DNA of 64,000 nt from positions 2,254,659 through 2,318,658 of the forward strand of contig NZ_CM001792.1 of NCBI RefSeq assembly GCF_000340475.1. Direction: 5' to 3'. The position numbers and the translations under genes are program-made. The DNA is from Oceanobacillus kimchii X50. Lineage in GTDB: Bacteria > Bacillota > Bacilli > Bacillales > Amphibacillaceae. Below the pieces are notes generated by a model. That model saw nothing but the letters and a program-made list of their open reading frames with translations. It ran no database searches and was not told the DNA's origin. Positions 37,072 through 47,056 of the stretch are shown here, in pieces (position 1 is the first letter of the stretch; each line of letters starts with the position of its first letter).

Positions 37072-37276
37072 GTCATTCCCACCTTAATGTTTTTTCCTAG
37101 GAACATATATGTAAGTCCTTGTTGGTATGAACTATGCTCTTTAGTAATGGGATTCGATTTTTCTACCACCTCTACACAGTGCAAATAAAGAAACGACAGA
37201 AAAGAGCAAATGTTGAATTGGAATATCTCGCTATCACTCAACTCGAATCTTCTAGTTCCTTAAGAGCAAAATAGAA

Positions 37277-37306
37277 AGGAGCATACGGCCACAAACGCAC
37301 GCTCCT
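37277..37306 (-). terminator. Intra-operon stem-loop between appA and appB
   Basis: On the minus strand AGGAGCGTGCG pairs with CGTATGCTCCT (two G-U pairs), then TTTCTATTTT. Probably partial termination or 3'-end protection that keeps binding-protein mRNA in excess over permease mRNA. Confidence 0.65.
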
Positions 37307-37318
37307 ATACATATACTA

Positions 37319-39118
37319 TTACTCAGAAACCCACCATAGGTGTGGATCATTTATAAATCCATATGGCATTGGATCTATTCCATTTAGGCGTTTATTATGG
37401 CCGTAAATTTTATTTTGCGCGTAAAGTAATAGCGCTGGAAGTTCATCTGAAAATAAACCTTGCCATTCACTGTACTTTTCCTCACGAAAGCTTTGTTCAA
37501 AAGCATCAGGTGGTGTTAATGCATCAGCAATCAATTGATCCGATTCTTCATTATTCCAACGACCATAGTTATAAGGGTCTACACTTCTCCATAATCCAGA
37601 TGGATCTGGGTCCCCACTTCCTAAACTCCAACCTAGTAAATATATATCCCAATCCGTATTATCATTCGTTAATTCTTCTACATATGCAGTCATTTCCTTC
37701 GGTTGACGTAGATCGATTTTAATTCCAGCCTCCTCTAAGAATTGCGCTAATATTGGAGCGGATTGTTCACGAAGCGCATTTCCGGTCGGATAATTAATGT
37801 TAACAATCCATTCTTCTCCATCCGGAGTCTCTCGGAATCCATCATCATTGGTATCAACGTATCCAGCTTCATCAAGCAATTCTGCTGCTTTTTCTGGATT
37901 ATATTCATATGCTGTAGTTGCCTCCTCATCATATGCCCAAAATTGTTGTGCAATTGGGGCGTTAATAACAGATCCATGCCCATGCAGTAAATTATCAACA
38001 ATAGCTTGACGATCAATTGCATATGCCATTGCTTGACGAACAAGTTTTTCTCCCACATCTTCATTTACTTTCCAATTAGCTGGATCGATCGTTCCACTTT
38101 CAACATCTGCGTCTGTTCTATGATTCATTTTAAAGCCCATTAATTGATAACCAAAATCAGTCTGTTCAATAACTTCTACATGTTCCATCCCATCTACATC
38201 TTCAAAATCAGCTGCAGGAACACCATTTGGATCAGAGATAAAATCAATTTCTCCATTCTCTAAAAGTCCAAGCATAACCGACTGATCTACGATTCTCCAT
38301 ACAATTTGATCTAGGTATGGTTCACCCTCCCAATAATCGGCATGCTTTTCTAGGATATATTGTTCTCGTTCAAGCATTTCAGTAAATTTAAATGGACCAG
38401 TTCCGATTACTTCACCAGCATTTAAAGTGGCTGGATGAGAAGGCATTTCCTCAATTGGTACATCTGCAAAAATATGTTCTGGTATAATTGAAAATGCTAC
38501 ATCCTTCAAAATAGTTACATTTGGTTCTTCGAATTTAAAGGTAACCGTGTAATCATCTTCTGCAACAACACCCTCAAATTCATCTGTCTCTCCACTATTA
38601 AATGCTTCATAGCCTACTAGTTTCTCTACATATTCAGTACGTACACCACCTGCTTCGATATATCCAGGAGATGCAATCGATTTGTACGTAAAGACAACAT
38701 CATCTGCTGTGAATTCTTCACCATCATGCCACTTAACGCCTTCTTCTAAGTTTAGCGTGATTTCTGTGTTATCATCATTAATTTCCCAATCTTTAGCTAA
38801 GTTAGGTCCAAACACTAATTCTTTATCTTGACTCAATAAACCTTCATGCGTAAAGTCCAAGATATTTGCCTCATATGCTTCTTCATAGAAGATCGGATTA
38901 AAAACCCCAGCTGGTGCAGTATCCATTGCACCTGTAATTGTTCCGCCTGATTGCGGTTCACCAGTAGCCTCTTCTCCTCCATCATCAGTATCTTCTTCTG
39001 CAGAAGCAGGTTCCTCAGTATCACCTTCACCTTCATCATTACCTGAGCAAGCTACTGCAAATATAGAAACAAATAGAAATAGTACAGCAAGCATCAGTAT
39101 TCTTTTCCATTTTCCCAT
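37319..39118 (-). CDS. appA: Oligopeptide-binding lipoprotein AppA
   Basis: 599-residue extracellular solute-binding protein (family 5). The signal peptide ends in lipobox AVAC (Cys about 23). An acidic Glu/Asp-rich linker (24-60) precedes the two-lobed binding domain with family marks AKDWEINDDNTEITLNLEEG and AMAYAIDRQAIVDNLLHG. ATG at 39118 after AAGGGGG; an in-frame extension upstream lacks an RBS. It lies between the ATPase genes and the permease genes, the gene order D-F-A-B-C of the B. subtilis app operon, which imports tetra- to pentapeptides and larger. Confidence 0.92.
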   Translation of the reverse strand: MGKWKRILMLAVLFLFVSIFAVACSGNDEGEGDTEEPASAEEDTDDGGEEATGEPQSGGTITGAMDTAPAGVFNPIFYEEAYEANILDFTHEGLLSQDKELVFGPNLAKDWEINDDNTEITLNLEEGVKWHDGEEFTADDVVFTYKSIASPGYIEAGGVRTEYVEKLVGYEAFNSGETDEFEGVVAEDDYTVTFKFEEPNVTILKDVAFSIIPEHIFADVPIEEMPSHPATLNAGEVIGTGPFKFTEMLEREQYILEKHADYWEGEPYLDQIVWRIVDQSVMLGLLENGEIDFISDPNGVPAADFEDVDGMEHVEVIEQTDFGYQLMGFKMNHRTDADVESGTIDPANWKVNEDVGEKLVRQAMAYAIDRQAIVDNLLHGHGSVINAPIAQQFWAYDEEATTAYEYNPEKAAELLDEAGYVDTNDDGFRETPDGEEWIVNINYPTGNALREQSAPILAQFLEEAGIKIDLRQPKEMTAYVEELTNDNTDWDIYLLGWSLGSGDPDPSGLWRSVDPYNYGRWNNEESDQLIADALTPPDAFEQSFREEKYSEWQGLFSDELPALLLYAQNKIYGHNKRLNGIDPMPYGFINDPHLWWVSE

Positions 39119-39211
39119 TAATTTTCCCCCTTTAAGTATCTTTAATAGATTTACTAACTTAACCATTTGATAACAGAGACATCACCTCCTAATTATGTAC
39201 TCCACCTTCTT

Positions 39212-40213
39212 TCAAGAATGCAAATGGCAGGCAACGTAATGACCTTCTTCCTTTTCTATTAATGGTGGTTTTTCCAATCCACACTGTTCAAAAGCAAAAG
39301 GACAACGTGTACGGAATGTACAACCGCTCGGAGGATCTGCTGGAGACGGTAAATCTCCAGTTAATCTAATTCTCTCTTTTGGTGTTGCTAGTGTTGCTAC
39401 CTCATCATTTGCTTTAACGACAGGAATAGAAGAAAGTAAAGCTTGTGTATATGGATGCATTGCGTTTTTATATAGCGAATGCTTATCCGCAATTTCAACA
39501 ATTCTTCCTAAATACATTACTGCGACTCGATCACTAATATGTTTTACTACACTAAGATCATGTGCAATAAATAAATAGGTTAATCCTAAGTCATCTTGTA
39601 AATCTTTCATTAAATTAAGAACCTGAGCTTGGATAGATACATCTAATGCTGAAACTGGCTCGTCACAAATCACAAATTTCGGATTTGTAATTAATGCTCG
39701 AGCAATACTTATACGTTGTCTTTGTCCACCAGAAAATTCATGAGGATATTTTAAGCGGTCTTCTGCTCGAAGTCCTACTTTTTCAATAATGTCGATTACT
39801 TTTTTCATTCTCTCTTCTTTGGACAAATTAGTTTGTACAATTAAAGGTTCTTCTATCAATTCTGAAATACTCATTTTAGAATTTAACGATGCAAATGGAT
39901 CTTGAAATACCATTTGCATATCTTTTCTATGAACCCTTAATTTTCTTCTACTTAAATGAGATATATCTATCCCATTAAACTCGATTTTGCCTTCCGTTGG
40001 ATCTAGAAGACGTAGCATTACCCGTCCTAGCGTCGACTTACCAGAACCAGATTCTCCTACAATTCCAAGCGTCTCTCCTTCATAAATAGAAAATGACACA
40101 TCATCAACTGCTTTTAAATGTCCAATAGTTCGTTTTAAAACTCCACCTTTTATAGGAAAATATTTCTTCACTTCCTTCACATCTACTAAAACATTTGATT
40201 CGGCCAGCTTCAT
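39212..40213 (-). CDS. appF: Oligopeptide ABC transporter ATPase AppF
   Basis: 333-residue ABC ATPase. Walker [10 protein letters not shown] (about 52-60), signature [15 protein letters not shown] (about 153-167), Walker [13 protein letters not shown], switch His in FIAHDLSV. The C-terminal oligopeptide-type cysteine motif ([16 protein letters not shown]) may hold an iron-sulfur cluster in relatives. The ATG at 40213 overlaps the appD stop (ATGA), preceded by AGGTGG. An upstream in-frame extension to 40246 is unsupported. Confidence 0.94.
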   Translation of the reverse strand: MKLAESNVLVDVKEVKKYFPIKGGVLKRTIGHLKAVDDVSFSIYEGETLGIVGESGSGKSTLGRVMLRLLDPTEGKIEFNGIDISHLSRRKLRVHRKDMQMVFQDPFASLNSKMSISELIEEPLIVQTNLSKEERMKKVIDIIEKVGLRAEDRLKYPHEFSGGQRQRISIARALITNPKFVICDEPVSALDVSIQAQVLNLMKDLQDDLGLTYLFIAHDLSVVKHISDRVAVMYLGRIVEIADKHSLYKNAMHPYTQALLSSIPVVKANDEVATLATPKERIRLTGDLPSPADPPSGCTFRTRCPFAFEQCGLEKPPLIEKEEGHYVACHLHS

Positions 40214-41205
40214 TTCTTCACCACCTCTTCTTGATAGAGATAACAACGTACTGCGTGGTTATTATTTTCTTCCATCTTTGTCAATTTTGGAATAGCTTGT
40301 TTACATTCTTCCATGACGTATGGACATCTGGTTGAAAAGCGACAACCAATCGGAAAATCATATGCAGGTGGTACTGAGCCTTTTATCGTCCCTAATCGTT
40401 CGATATCTTGATTTATATCTGGCAAACTTTCTAATAACCCTTTCGTATAGGGATGTTTGGTATGATGTAGTAACTCTGAAACTGTTCCTTCTTCTACAAT
40501 TTGGCCTCCGTACATTACGATAATTCGGTCAGCATATTCTGATACTACACCTATATCGTGTGTAATTAATAGCACTGCCATATGAAATTTTTCTTTCATC
40601 TCTTGTAATAAATCTAAAATTTGTGCCTGTATGGTTACATCAAGGGCGGTAGTAGGTTCATCAGCAATTAATAGTTTAGGGTCACAGGATATCGCCATTG
40701 CAATCATAACTCGTTGACGCATACCACCAGACAATTGATGTGGATATTCATCTATTACTTGCTCTGCACGCGGAATTCCTACAAGTTTTAATAAATGAAT
40801 TGCTTTTATTCTTGCTTCTTGTTTATTTATTTTTTTATGTTTTCTCAACATTTCGATAATTTGATTTCCAATTGTGTATACTGGGTTTAAAGAAGTCATC
40901 GGTTCTTGAAAAATCATACCTATATCATTTCCTCTAATTTTCGTTATTTGCTTAGAGGTAAGATTTTGAATTTCTTCATTATGTAATTTAACAGTTCCAT
41001 CAATAATTTCCCCAGGCTTATTAATTAGTTGCATTATTGATAATGCAGTAATACTTTTTCCACTTCCCGATTCTCCTACGATGGCCACTGTCTCACCGGG
41101 GGATACGTGGAACGAAACTCCATCCACTGCTTTTGCAACTTTTTCTTTCTCTAAATAAAAATATGTTTTTAAATTTGCAACATCAAGTACTGATTCCTTT
41201 TTCAT
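40210..41205 (-). CDS. appD: Oligopeptide ABC transporter ATPase AppD
   Basis: 331-residue ABC ATPase pairing with AppF. Walker [11 protein letters not shown] (about 41-50), Q-loop QEPMTSLNPVY, signature LSGGMRQRVMIAMAI (about 159-173), Walker B LLIADEPTTALD, switch ITHDIGVV. C-terminal motif IGCRFSTRCPYVMEEC. I choose the ATG at 41205, 7 bases after GGAG, over the GTG at 41211. First gene of the operon, with a strong promoter upstream. Confidence 0.94.
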   Translation of the reverse strand: MKKESVLDVANLKTYFYLEKEKVAKAVDGVSFHVSPGETVAIVGESGSGKSITALSIMQLINKPGEIIDGTVKLHNEEIQNLTSKQITKIRGNDIGMIFQEPMTSLNPVYTIGNQIIEMLRKHKKINKQEARIKAIHLLKLVGIPRAEQVIDEYPHQLSGGMRQRVMIAMAISCDPKLLIADEPTTALDVTIQAQILDLLQEMKEKFHMAVLLITHDIGVVSEYADRIIVMYGGQIVEEGTVSELLHHTKHPYTKGLLESLPDINQDIERLGTIKGSVPPAYDFPIGCRFSTRCPYVMEECKQAIPKLTKMEENNNHAVRCYLYQEEVVKK

Positions 41206-41280
41206 TCGCACACTCCATTCCCAAACCTTTTTTGAATATTTTTAGCTAGGGATATATATCTAGTTAATAAATTTGAATTC

Positions 41281-41309
41281 ATATTATACTATAACTCGTA
41301 AACTGTCAA
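41281..41309 (-). promoter_or_regulatory. Promoter of appDFABC
   Basis: On the minus strand a perfect TTGACA (41304-41309), a 17-base spacer and TAATAT (41281-41286). About 75 bases of AT-rich leader precede appD. Confidence 0.75.
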
Positions 41310-41364
41310 CGTAATATACTGAATTTTATTAAATATAACAAAATTCGACATAGTCAAATAAAAA

Positions 41365-41391
41365 ATGTACTTCTTCTTAAAAGAAGTACAT
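41365..41391 (-). terminator. Terminator of the hemolysin III-like gene
   Basis: ATGTACTTCTT and AAGAAGTACAT form a perfect 11-bp stem with a 5-base loop, followed by TTTTTTATTTG on the minus strand. Confidence 0.9.
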
Positions 41392-41415
41392 TCGAGTAAT
41401 ATATTATATTTCAAT

Positions 41416-42057
41416 TTAAGGAAGTAAAAAGAATAGTACGCAAAAGTAATGAAAAAGTGTACCCGCAATAACAAATAAGTGCCAAATCATATGATGAAAT
41501 TTAAATCCTCTCCACATATAAAAAACCGTTCCTAACGTATAGCATAATCCACCTGCAATGAGCAGATATACCCCGCTACTTTCTATGTTATTTGTTATTT
41601 GCGACCATCCTATTACAATTAACCAGCCCATCGCTATATATAATAACGTAGAGGTAAACAGAAATCGTTTTACAAAATATACTTTAAATACAATACCCAC
41701 TAAAGCGATTCCCCATACAATACCAAAGATACTCCACCCCATCGCGCCTTGAATAACTAATAGTGTAAAAGGGGTGTAAGTACCAGCTATAAATAAATAG
41801 ATGGAAGAATGATCAAGTATCTCAAATATATCTTTTGCCTTTCCTTTTGGTAAAGCATGTACAAATGTTGAAGAAGTATATAAGATTACCATGGTCGCAC
41901 CAAATATAGTAAATGTAACAACATGTAACACTGTCCCATTTATTACTGATGAAACAATCAACACAACTAACCCTGCTACACTTAATAAAGCTGCCACACC
42001 ATGAGTTATTGCGTTCGCAATTTCTTCTCCTTTTGTAAAAATATGTGTATTTGCCAA
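41416..42057 (-). CDS. Hemolysin III / PAQR-family membrane protein (YplQ-like)
   Basis: 213-residue seven-helix membrane protein of the hemolysin III family. Conserved metal-site residues are visible: Ser/His in STFVHALP (about 64-71), ILDHSSIYLFIAGTYTPF (about 80-97) and the His pair near the C terminus (HHMIWHLFVIAGTLFHY). Despite the name, members are adiponectin-receptor-like (PAQR) proteins linked to membrane homeostasis; haemolysis is not implied. Start is uncertain. TTG at 42057 sits 5 bases after AAGGATGG and gives the usual length; ATG at 42066 and GTG at 42078 are alternatives. Confidence 0.85.
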   Translation of the reverse strand: MANTHIFTKGEEIANAITHGVAALLSVAGLVVLIVSSVINGTVLHVVTFTIFGATMVILYTSSTFVHALPKGKAKDIFEILDHSSIYLFIAGTYTPFTLLVIQGAMGWSIFGIVWGIALVGIVFKVYFVKRFLFTSTLLYIAMGWLIVIGWSQITNNIESSGVYLLIAGGLCYTLGTVFYMWRGFKFHHMIWHLFVIAGTLFHYFCVLFFLLP

Positions 42058-42218
42058 TTCAACCATCCTTCTTTCCACACAATAAATTCATCTACTTTAA
42101 AATATTACATGTTCAAAAACGAAAAAGCGAATAAAATCGTATGTATATTTTTTTCTAATCATGATATACTTTAAATACAGAACATTTGTTCCTATTTTGT
42201 AAAAGGAGGGATCGTTCG

Positions 42219-42440
42219 ATGTACCCATTACTTCTTCATTCTGTACAACAAAAAGAAAAAGTAATAATGGTATATATTGATCAGCAAGATAACATAACAC
42301 AACGAACTGTTCAAGTAGTAACGATAAAATCTGATTCGATACTTGCATTTTGTTATTTTCGAAAAGAAATCAGATTATTTCATCTTGACCAGATATTGTC
42401 TGTCGGAAAATCATCTGGGCGAGTGAGATACGGTGCATGA
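42219..42440 (+). CDS. Small WYL-like domain protein, partner of YolD-like gene
   Basis: 73 residues, ATG after AAAGGAGGG. A compact beta-rich fold resembles a truncated WYL domain: VIMVYIDQQDNITQRTVQVV, then FRKEIRLFHLDQILSVG, where WYL proteins read RTFRLDRI. WYL domains sense ligands or nucleic acid in regulators. Such stand-alone pieces often sit before yolD-like genes and a Y-family polymerase (uvrX). The stop lies one base before the next ATG, so the pair is coupled. Confidence 0.65.
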   Translation: MYPLLLHSVQQKEKVIMVYIDQQDNITQRTVQVVTIKSDSILAFCYFRKEIRLFHLDQILSVGKSSGRVRYGA

Positions 42441-42441
42441 C

Positions 42442-42765
42442 ATGAATGATCGCGGAAGTATAAAATGGACAGCTATGATGCTGCCAGAACATGTTGAATA
42501 TCTTAGAAAGAAGAAAAAAGAAGCTCAAAAGATTTCTAAACCTGTTATCGATAATCAGCAATTTGATTATATGGAACAGCAATTACAGTATGCTACGATC
42601 AATAATTCCAATATCATAATTACTTACTATAATGATGGAGAAATACAAACCATTACATGTCAAACATCAAATATAAAAGTAACAAAGGAATATCTCCAAC
42701 TAAATATAGGTAACGGTACCATAGAACTACCTGTAAATAACCTTTTGAATATAGAATCTGAATGA
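42442..42765 (+). CDS. YolD-like family protein
   Basis: 107 residues. The N terminus NDRGSIKWTAMMLPEHVEYL is the hallmark of the YolD-like family, followed by a beta-rich C-terminal half (IIITYYNDGEIQTITCQTSN) of the WYL/SH3-like type. In Bacillus, yolD-like genes accompany uvrX, a DinB-type translesion polymerase, and are SOS linked. Here no uvrX follows; a dispersed repeat starts right after the stop codon. ATG at 42442 is preferred to the in-frame GTG at 42433, which lies inside the upstream gene. There is no clear RBS, implying translational coupling. Confidence 0.85.
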   Translation: MNDRGSIKWTAMMLPEHVEYLRKKKKEAQKISKPVIDNQQFDYMEQQLQYATINNSNIIITYYNDGEIQTITCQTSNIKVTKEYLQLNIGNGTIELPVNNLLNIESE

Positions 42766-42983
42766 GAGATAGGGACATAACAAAAAGGATTGGTCAAAAA
42801 ACGAATGATAGCTAGAATAAGTCTTAGAATATTCGGATACTCTTATGGGAGCAAGGCTCGGAGAGACCCTTTCGGAGGCTCACCAGCCACCCAAAGAAAA
42901 CGGAATATATTTCTGAAGCGAGTTTTTTTAAATCCATTCATTCGGATTTATCTTTTGCGTGAATATTTTTGTCCCAACCTCTC
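42766..42983. repeat. Dispersed intergenic repeat, copy 2 (long form)
   Basis: Minus strand: begins GAGAGGTTGGGAC (42971-42983), contains CGCTTCAGAAATATATTCCG, then a central GC-richer arm (GGTGGCTGGTGAGCCTCC ... GGGTCTCTCC), and ends with CTTATTCTAGCT, TTTTTTGACCAAT and TTATGTCCC (42771-42779 region). It fills the gap between two convergent genes to the base, from the stop of the YolD-like gene to the stop of the gene at 42982. Confidence 0.85.
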
Positions 42984-43215
42984 ACTCACCAAAAACCGTA
43001 TGCTCTAGTAAGCTTTCAATTTCAGTCCAGTCATATTCTTCTTCTATTTTTTCTTTTATAAACGACAATATATGAACGGCTTCTATCTCAAAATAAAGGA
43101 TTTGGTCCATAAACGTCATCGGAATATAGGAACCAAATAGTTGAATCCATTTTTTTATTTGATGAACAGGAGCTTCAATAACCTTACTAACTCCCATTAG
43201 ACTAATAACATACAT
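42982..43215 (-). CDS. Small putative MerR-like helix-turn-helix protein
   Basis: 77 residues, ATG at 43215 after AAGGTGG at 8 bases; GTG at 43227 is the alternative. MYVISLMGVSKVIEAPVHQIKKWIQ resembles the winged-helix half of MerR/RacA-type domains (a short recognition helix, then a strand with a TFMDQILYFE wing). It is followed by an acidic helix (IKEKIEEEYDWTEIESLLE). No effector domain. DNA binding is inferred only from this pattern. Its stop codon lies in the end of the repeat at 42766. Confidence 0.55.
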   Translation of the reverse strand: MYVISLMGVSKVIEAPVHQIKKWIQLFGSYIPMTFMDQILYFEIEAVHILSFIKEKIEEEYDWTEIESLLEHTVFGE

Positions 43216-43339
43216 GGTTTCCACCACCTTATACCTTTTACTTAATTAGAATGTATATATTGAATAATTCTATACTAGCGTGCAATAGTGGAAGTACCAT
43301 GTGATAAGTCTAAAAAAAGTAAGTAATTAATATGACATG

Positions 43340-43387
43340 TAAAAAAAGAAATATGCACCCCAAAGATCCAAACTCCAAGGTGCATAT
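43340..43387 (-). terminator. Terminator of the prp (methylcitrate) operon
   Basis: ATATGCACC (43351-43359) and GGTGCATAT (43379-43387) pair, with further inner pairing. On the minus strand TTCTTTTTTT follows. Confidence 0.82.
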
Positions 43388-43398
43388 GACAAACACTA

Positions 43399-44304
43399 TT
43401 ATTTATCTTCTAAAACCGTTTTAGCAATACTTTCATCTAAATCTTCAAACTCTTCATAGGAAATTGTCTGGTATAATTCTTTCCTTGTTTGCATATCTGA
43501 CAAACCATTCTTTTGACTTCCCTCTTTACGAATTATTGAAAAGATTTTTTCATAGGCTTTTGCTGCAACTCGTAAAGATGTAACGGGATATATGACAATA
43601 TCAAAGCCCATTTGTTCAAATTCCTCTGCAGTTAGATAAGGAGTCTTCCCAAATTCCGTCATGTTAGCAAGTAATGGTGCATCTATCTTTTCTGAAGCAA
43701 GGCGAAATTCTTCTTCATTTTGTAATGCCTCTGGAAATATAATATCCGCTCCTGCTTCTACATAAGCTTGCGCTCTTGAAATAGCATTCTCTAAACCTTC
43801 AACTGCACGGGCGTCAGTTCTAGCAACAATCACAAGAGTTGGAGCCACTTCTTTAATTGCTGTAATTTTTTGAACCATTTCTTCTGTACTTACTAACTGT
43901 TTTCCATTTAAATGGCCACACTTTTTAGGCAATTTCTGATCCTCTAGCTGTACTGCAGCCACATTTGCCTCTACCATTTCACGGGACGTTCTGACAACAT
44001 TCAATACACCACCAAAACCTGTATCTATATCAACAAGAATAGGTAAATTAGTAGCACGTACAATGTCTCTTGCTCTATCAGCTATCTCTGTTGAAGTAAT
44101 AATACCTAAGTCCGGCAAGCCACGACTAGCTGTATAAGCCGCTCCTGAAAGATAAAGAGATTGAAATCCGGCTTCTTTGGCAACCAATCCAGCCATCGCG
44201 TCATGTGCACCAGGAATTTGTAAAATACCTTTCTCGCTTACTTGGGATCTGAACTGACTTGCTAATTCTTGTTGTGATATAGGTTGGTCTACTATCCAAG
44301 CCAT
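43399..44304 (-). CDS. prpB: Methylisocitrate lyase PrpB
   Basis: 301-residue enzyme of the isocitrate lyase/PEP mutase family that splits 2-methylisocitrate to pyruvate and succinate, the last step of propionate oxidation. The catalytic loop KKCGHLNGK (about 122-130) has the active cysteine; Mg2+ ligands lie in VDIDTGFGG (about 83-91) and VARTDARA (about 153-160). Start ATG after AAGGAGG. Last gene of the three-gene operon, 13 bases after prpD. Confidence 0.94.
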   Translation of the reverse strand: MAWIVDQPISQQELASQFRSQVSEKGILQIPGAHDAMAGLVAKEAGFQSLYLSGAAYTASRGLPDLGIITSTEIADRARDIVRATNLPILVDIDTGFGGVLNVVRTSREMVEANVAAVQLEDQKLPKKCGHLNGKQLVSTEEMVQKITAIKEVAPTLVIVARTDARAVEGLENAISRAQAYVEAGADIIFPEALQNEEEFRLASEKIDAPLLANMTEFGKTPYLTAEEFEQMGFDIVIYPVTSLRVAAKAYEKIFSIIRKEGSQKNGLSDMQTRKELYQTISYEEFEDLDESIAKTVLEDK

Positions 44305-44317
44305 TTATAAGTCCTCC

Positions 44318-45754
44318 TTAATTTACAAATAAATCAATAAAATCCGTCGTATTCATTTGTTGCACCTCATCAAAATTATTAGTAAATTTTTGTATACGTT
44401 CACTCTGTTTATCCGTATATTGTGTAGATAAATTATACGCATACTTCTCCAAAATCTTAGGAACTGCTTCATCACGGCGGAAACGATGCCCTAATGGATA
44501 TTCACAATCAATAACATCTGTCGAAGTTCCATCTACAAAGTGTACTTGTATTGCATTAGCAATCGAACGCTTCTCCGGATCTAAATAATCCGTTGTATAG
44601 GATTCTTTCTCCACGGTTACCATTTTTTCACGTAATTCATCAATACGAGGATCAGCTGCCACATTATCTTCATAATCTTCTGCAGTGATATTTCCTTTCA
44701 AAAGCCCAATAGCAGCAATATACTGTAAGCAATGATCTCGATCAGCTGGATTGTGTAACGGTCCTGTCTTATCAATTATTCTAATAGCAGATTCATGGGT
44801 TGTAATCGTTATTTCTTTAATTTCATCAAGACGCCCAATTATTTCTGGATGTAATTGAACTGCTGCCTCAGCTGCTGTTTGCGCATGAAATTCTGCAGGA
44901 TATGATACTTTAAATAAGACATTTTCCATAACATAACTTCCTAAAGAACGACTTAGCTTTAACTCCTTTCCTTTAAAAAGAACATCTTGGAATCCCCAAC
45001 CTTTTGCGGTAAGAGCTGTAGCATATCCCATTTCTCCTTTTATTGCCATTAAAGCTAATCGAACTGCTCTACTTGTCGCATCTCCAGCAGCCCAGGATTT
45101 TCTTGAACCTGTGTTTGGAAAATGACGATACGTACGTAAACTTGAATTATCAATCCAAGCATTAGATAATGCATTTTGTATCTCTTCTTTCGTTCCACCT
45201 AGCATTTTTGTCACAACTGCAGTAGTAGCAATTTTCACATATAAAACGTGGTCTAATCCAACTCGATTCAAACTATTCTCTAGAGCTAATACACCCTGAA
45301 TTTCATGTGCTTTAATCATCATTTCAAGTATTTCTTTTACTTTAATTGGCTCTTCACCTTTTTTTAATCTTTCTTGACTTACATAATCAGCAACAGCTAA
45401 GATTCCACCTAAATTATCTGAGGGATGTCCCCATTCAGCTGCAAGCCAAGTGTCATTGTAATCTAACCAGCGAATCATTGCACCAATGTTAAAGGCACCT
45501 TGCACTGGATCCAACACATAGGAAGTACCCGGTACTCTGCTACCATTAGGTACAACTGTACCTGGCACAATCGGACCTAATAATTTTGTACATTCTGGAT
45601 AATTCAACGCTAAAATCCCACAACCCAATGTATCAATTAGTACTTGGTGTGCAGTTCTATAAGCTTCTTCACTCGTAATTTCTGTATGAAGTACATAATC
45701 AGCTATTTCTTCTATAATTTTATCTGTTTGGTTAATCGTTTTTACTTGTGTCAT
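44318..45754 (-). CDS. prpD: 2-methylcitrate dehydratase PrpD
   Basis: 478-residue MmgE/PrpD family dehydratase converting 2-methylcitrate to 2-methyl-cis-aconitate. Family regions: [25 protein letters not shown] N-terminal helix (about 41-60), [20 protein letters not shown] (about 114-133), [20 protein letters not shown] (about 219-238), and [20 protein letters not shown] (about 283-302). Length 478 is usual. RBS GAGGGGAT before the ATG. Middle gene, 25 bases after prpC. Confidence 0.94.
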   Translation of the reverse strand: MTQVKTINQTDKIIEEIADYVLHTEITSEEAYRTAHQVLIDTLGCGILALNYPECTKLLGPIVPGTVVPNGSRVPGTSYVLDPVQGAFNIGAMIRWLDYNDTWLAAEWGHPSDNLGGILAVADYVSQERLKKGEEPIKVKEILEMMIKAHEIQGVLALENSLNRVGLDHVLYVKIATTAVVTKMLGGTKEEIQNALSNAWIDNSSLRTYRHFPNTGSRKSWAAGDATSRAVRLALMAIKGEMGYATALTAKGWGFQDVLFKGKELKLSRSLGSYVMENVLFKVSYPAEFHAQTAAEAAVQLHPEIIGRLDEIKEITITTHESAIRIIDKTGPLHNPADRDHCLQYIAAIGLLKGNITAEDYEDNVAADPRIDELREKMVTVEKESYTTDYLDPEKRSIANAIQVHFVDGTSTDVIDCEYPLGHRFRRDEAVPKILEKYAYNLSTQYTDKQSERIQKFTNNFDEVQQMNTTDFIDLFVN

Positions 45755-45779
45755 ATAATAAATCCCCTCTCTTTTTCCT

Positions 45780-46886
45780 TTAATAATCTTTTCCGATATA
45801 TTTTACTCTTGGACGGAATATACGATTGTTTGAGTGTTGCTCAACGATATGAGCTGCGAGTCCAGCTGTACGTGCACTAAAAAAGATTGGTGTATAGAGT
45901 GAAATTGGTATACCTAATTTCCAATAAACAGGAGCTGCGTAATAATCTAAATTAGGATATAATCCTTTTTCTTTTTTCATTATTTTCTCTCCAGCTTCAC
46001 ACATCTCTAGTAACGTATAGTCATTATCTTTCTCACAAAGTTTCTTTAGTGCTTCTTTGGTGATAAGTGCACGAGGATCCATTTTTTTCATATAAACACG
46101 ATGCCCAAACCCCATAATTTTTTCTTTATTTTCTAACTTTTTATATAATAAATGTTCAAATTCATTCACCGTTTCCACTTCATTAAGCATGTACATAACT
46201 GCTTCATTTGCACCACCATGTAGATTACCTTTTAACGAGGAGATAGCTCCAGTTAATGCACCATACATATCAGAATTAGTCGAAGATATTACTCTAGCAG
46301 TAAAGGTAGAATTCGGCATTTCATGTTCACTATATAGCAGTAGCAAACGGTCAAAAATTTCCACTTCTAAATCTGACGGTTCTTTTCCTGTAATCATGTA
46401 TAAAAAGTTTGCACTATATGATAGTTCTATCGCTGGTTGCATCACTTCTTGATTATTTATAATTCGATAACTATTTACTGTTATTGTTGGCAATTGTCCA
46501 AGTAACCGATAAGCACGATCCTTATTTGTACTAGCTGAACGATCCTCGATATTCTTATCGTATCCTGCAAGCACAGATAAAGCTGTCCGCATTCCATCCA
46601 TTGGATGTGTTCCCTTTGGTAATAGTTTTAAGATCTCCAATACTGATTGAGGAACTTCATAATGATCTTTCAACAATTTCTCTGTATTTGTTTTTTCTGC
46701 TCTTTTAGGTAGACCCCCTTCCAAAAGCAAATGAAGAATATCTATATAATCCTGTTTTAATGATAATTCGATAAGGTCATGCCCATTGATGATAATTTTT
46801 TCCTTATCAACGTCTAAAAAAGAAATCGCTGTTTCCGAAGCAATCACACCATCCAAACCTGGAATAAATTTTTCTTCTGTCTTCAA
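45780..46886 (-). CDS. prpC: 2-methylcitrate synthase / citrate synthase family PrpC (MmgD)
   Basis: 368-residue citrate-synthase-fold enzyme joining propionyl-CoA and oxaloacetate. Catalytic residues: His in [10 protein letters not shown] (about 221-230), His in [15 protein letters not shown] (about 259-273) and Asp in the C-terminal [14 protein letters not shown] region (about 313-326). Clustering with prpD and prpB makes methylcitrate synthase more likely than housekeeping citrate synthase. Start TTG at 46886, 7 bases after GAGGAGG. A cre-like operator lies 26 bases upstream, and a LysR regulator is divergent. Confidence 0.93.
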   Translation of the reverse strand: MKTEEKFIPGLDGVIASETAISFLDVDKEKIIINGHDLIELSLKQDYIDILHLLLEGGLPKRAEKTNTEKLLKDHYEVPQSVLEILKLLPKGTHPMDGMRTALSVLAGYDKNIEDRSASTNKDRAYRLLGQLPTITVNSYRIINNQEVMQPAIELSYSANFLYMITGKEPSDLEVEIFDRLLLLYSEHEMPNSTFTARVISSTNSDMYGALTGAISSLKGNLHGGANEAVMYMLNEVETVNEFEHLLYKKLENKEKIMGFGHRVYMKKMDPRALITKEALKKLCEKDNDYTLLEMCEAGEKIMKKEKGLYPNLDYYAAPVYWKLGIPISLYTPIFFSARTAGLAAHIVEQHSNNRIFRPRVKYIGKDY

Positions 46887-46911
46887 TTTTATTCCTCCTC
46901 ATTTTAAATTT

Positions 46912-46925
46912 TGAAAGCGTAGTCA
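46912..46925. promoter_or_regulatory. cre-like site upstream of the prp operon
   Basis: TGAAAGCGTAGTCA matches TGWNANCGNTNNCA at all fixed positions but one (A for T at position 10). It lies about 40 bases downstream of a TATAAT (minus strand, 46965-46970) and 26 bases before prpC, fitting repression by CcpA roadblock. Confidence 0.65.
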
Positions 46926-47056
46926 AACGATCGAAAAAAACATCCTTCAACCTTATATACCTTAATTATAATATTGAATTGAAAATTAGAAAAATATATA
47001 ATATTAATAAATAAACATAAAAAAAATCTATATCACATGTTATAGGAGGATTATCA

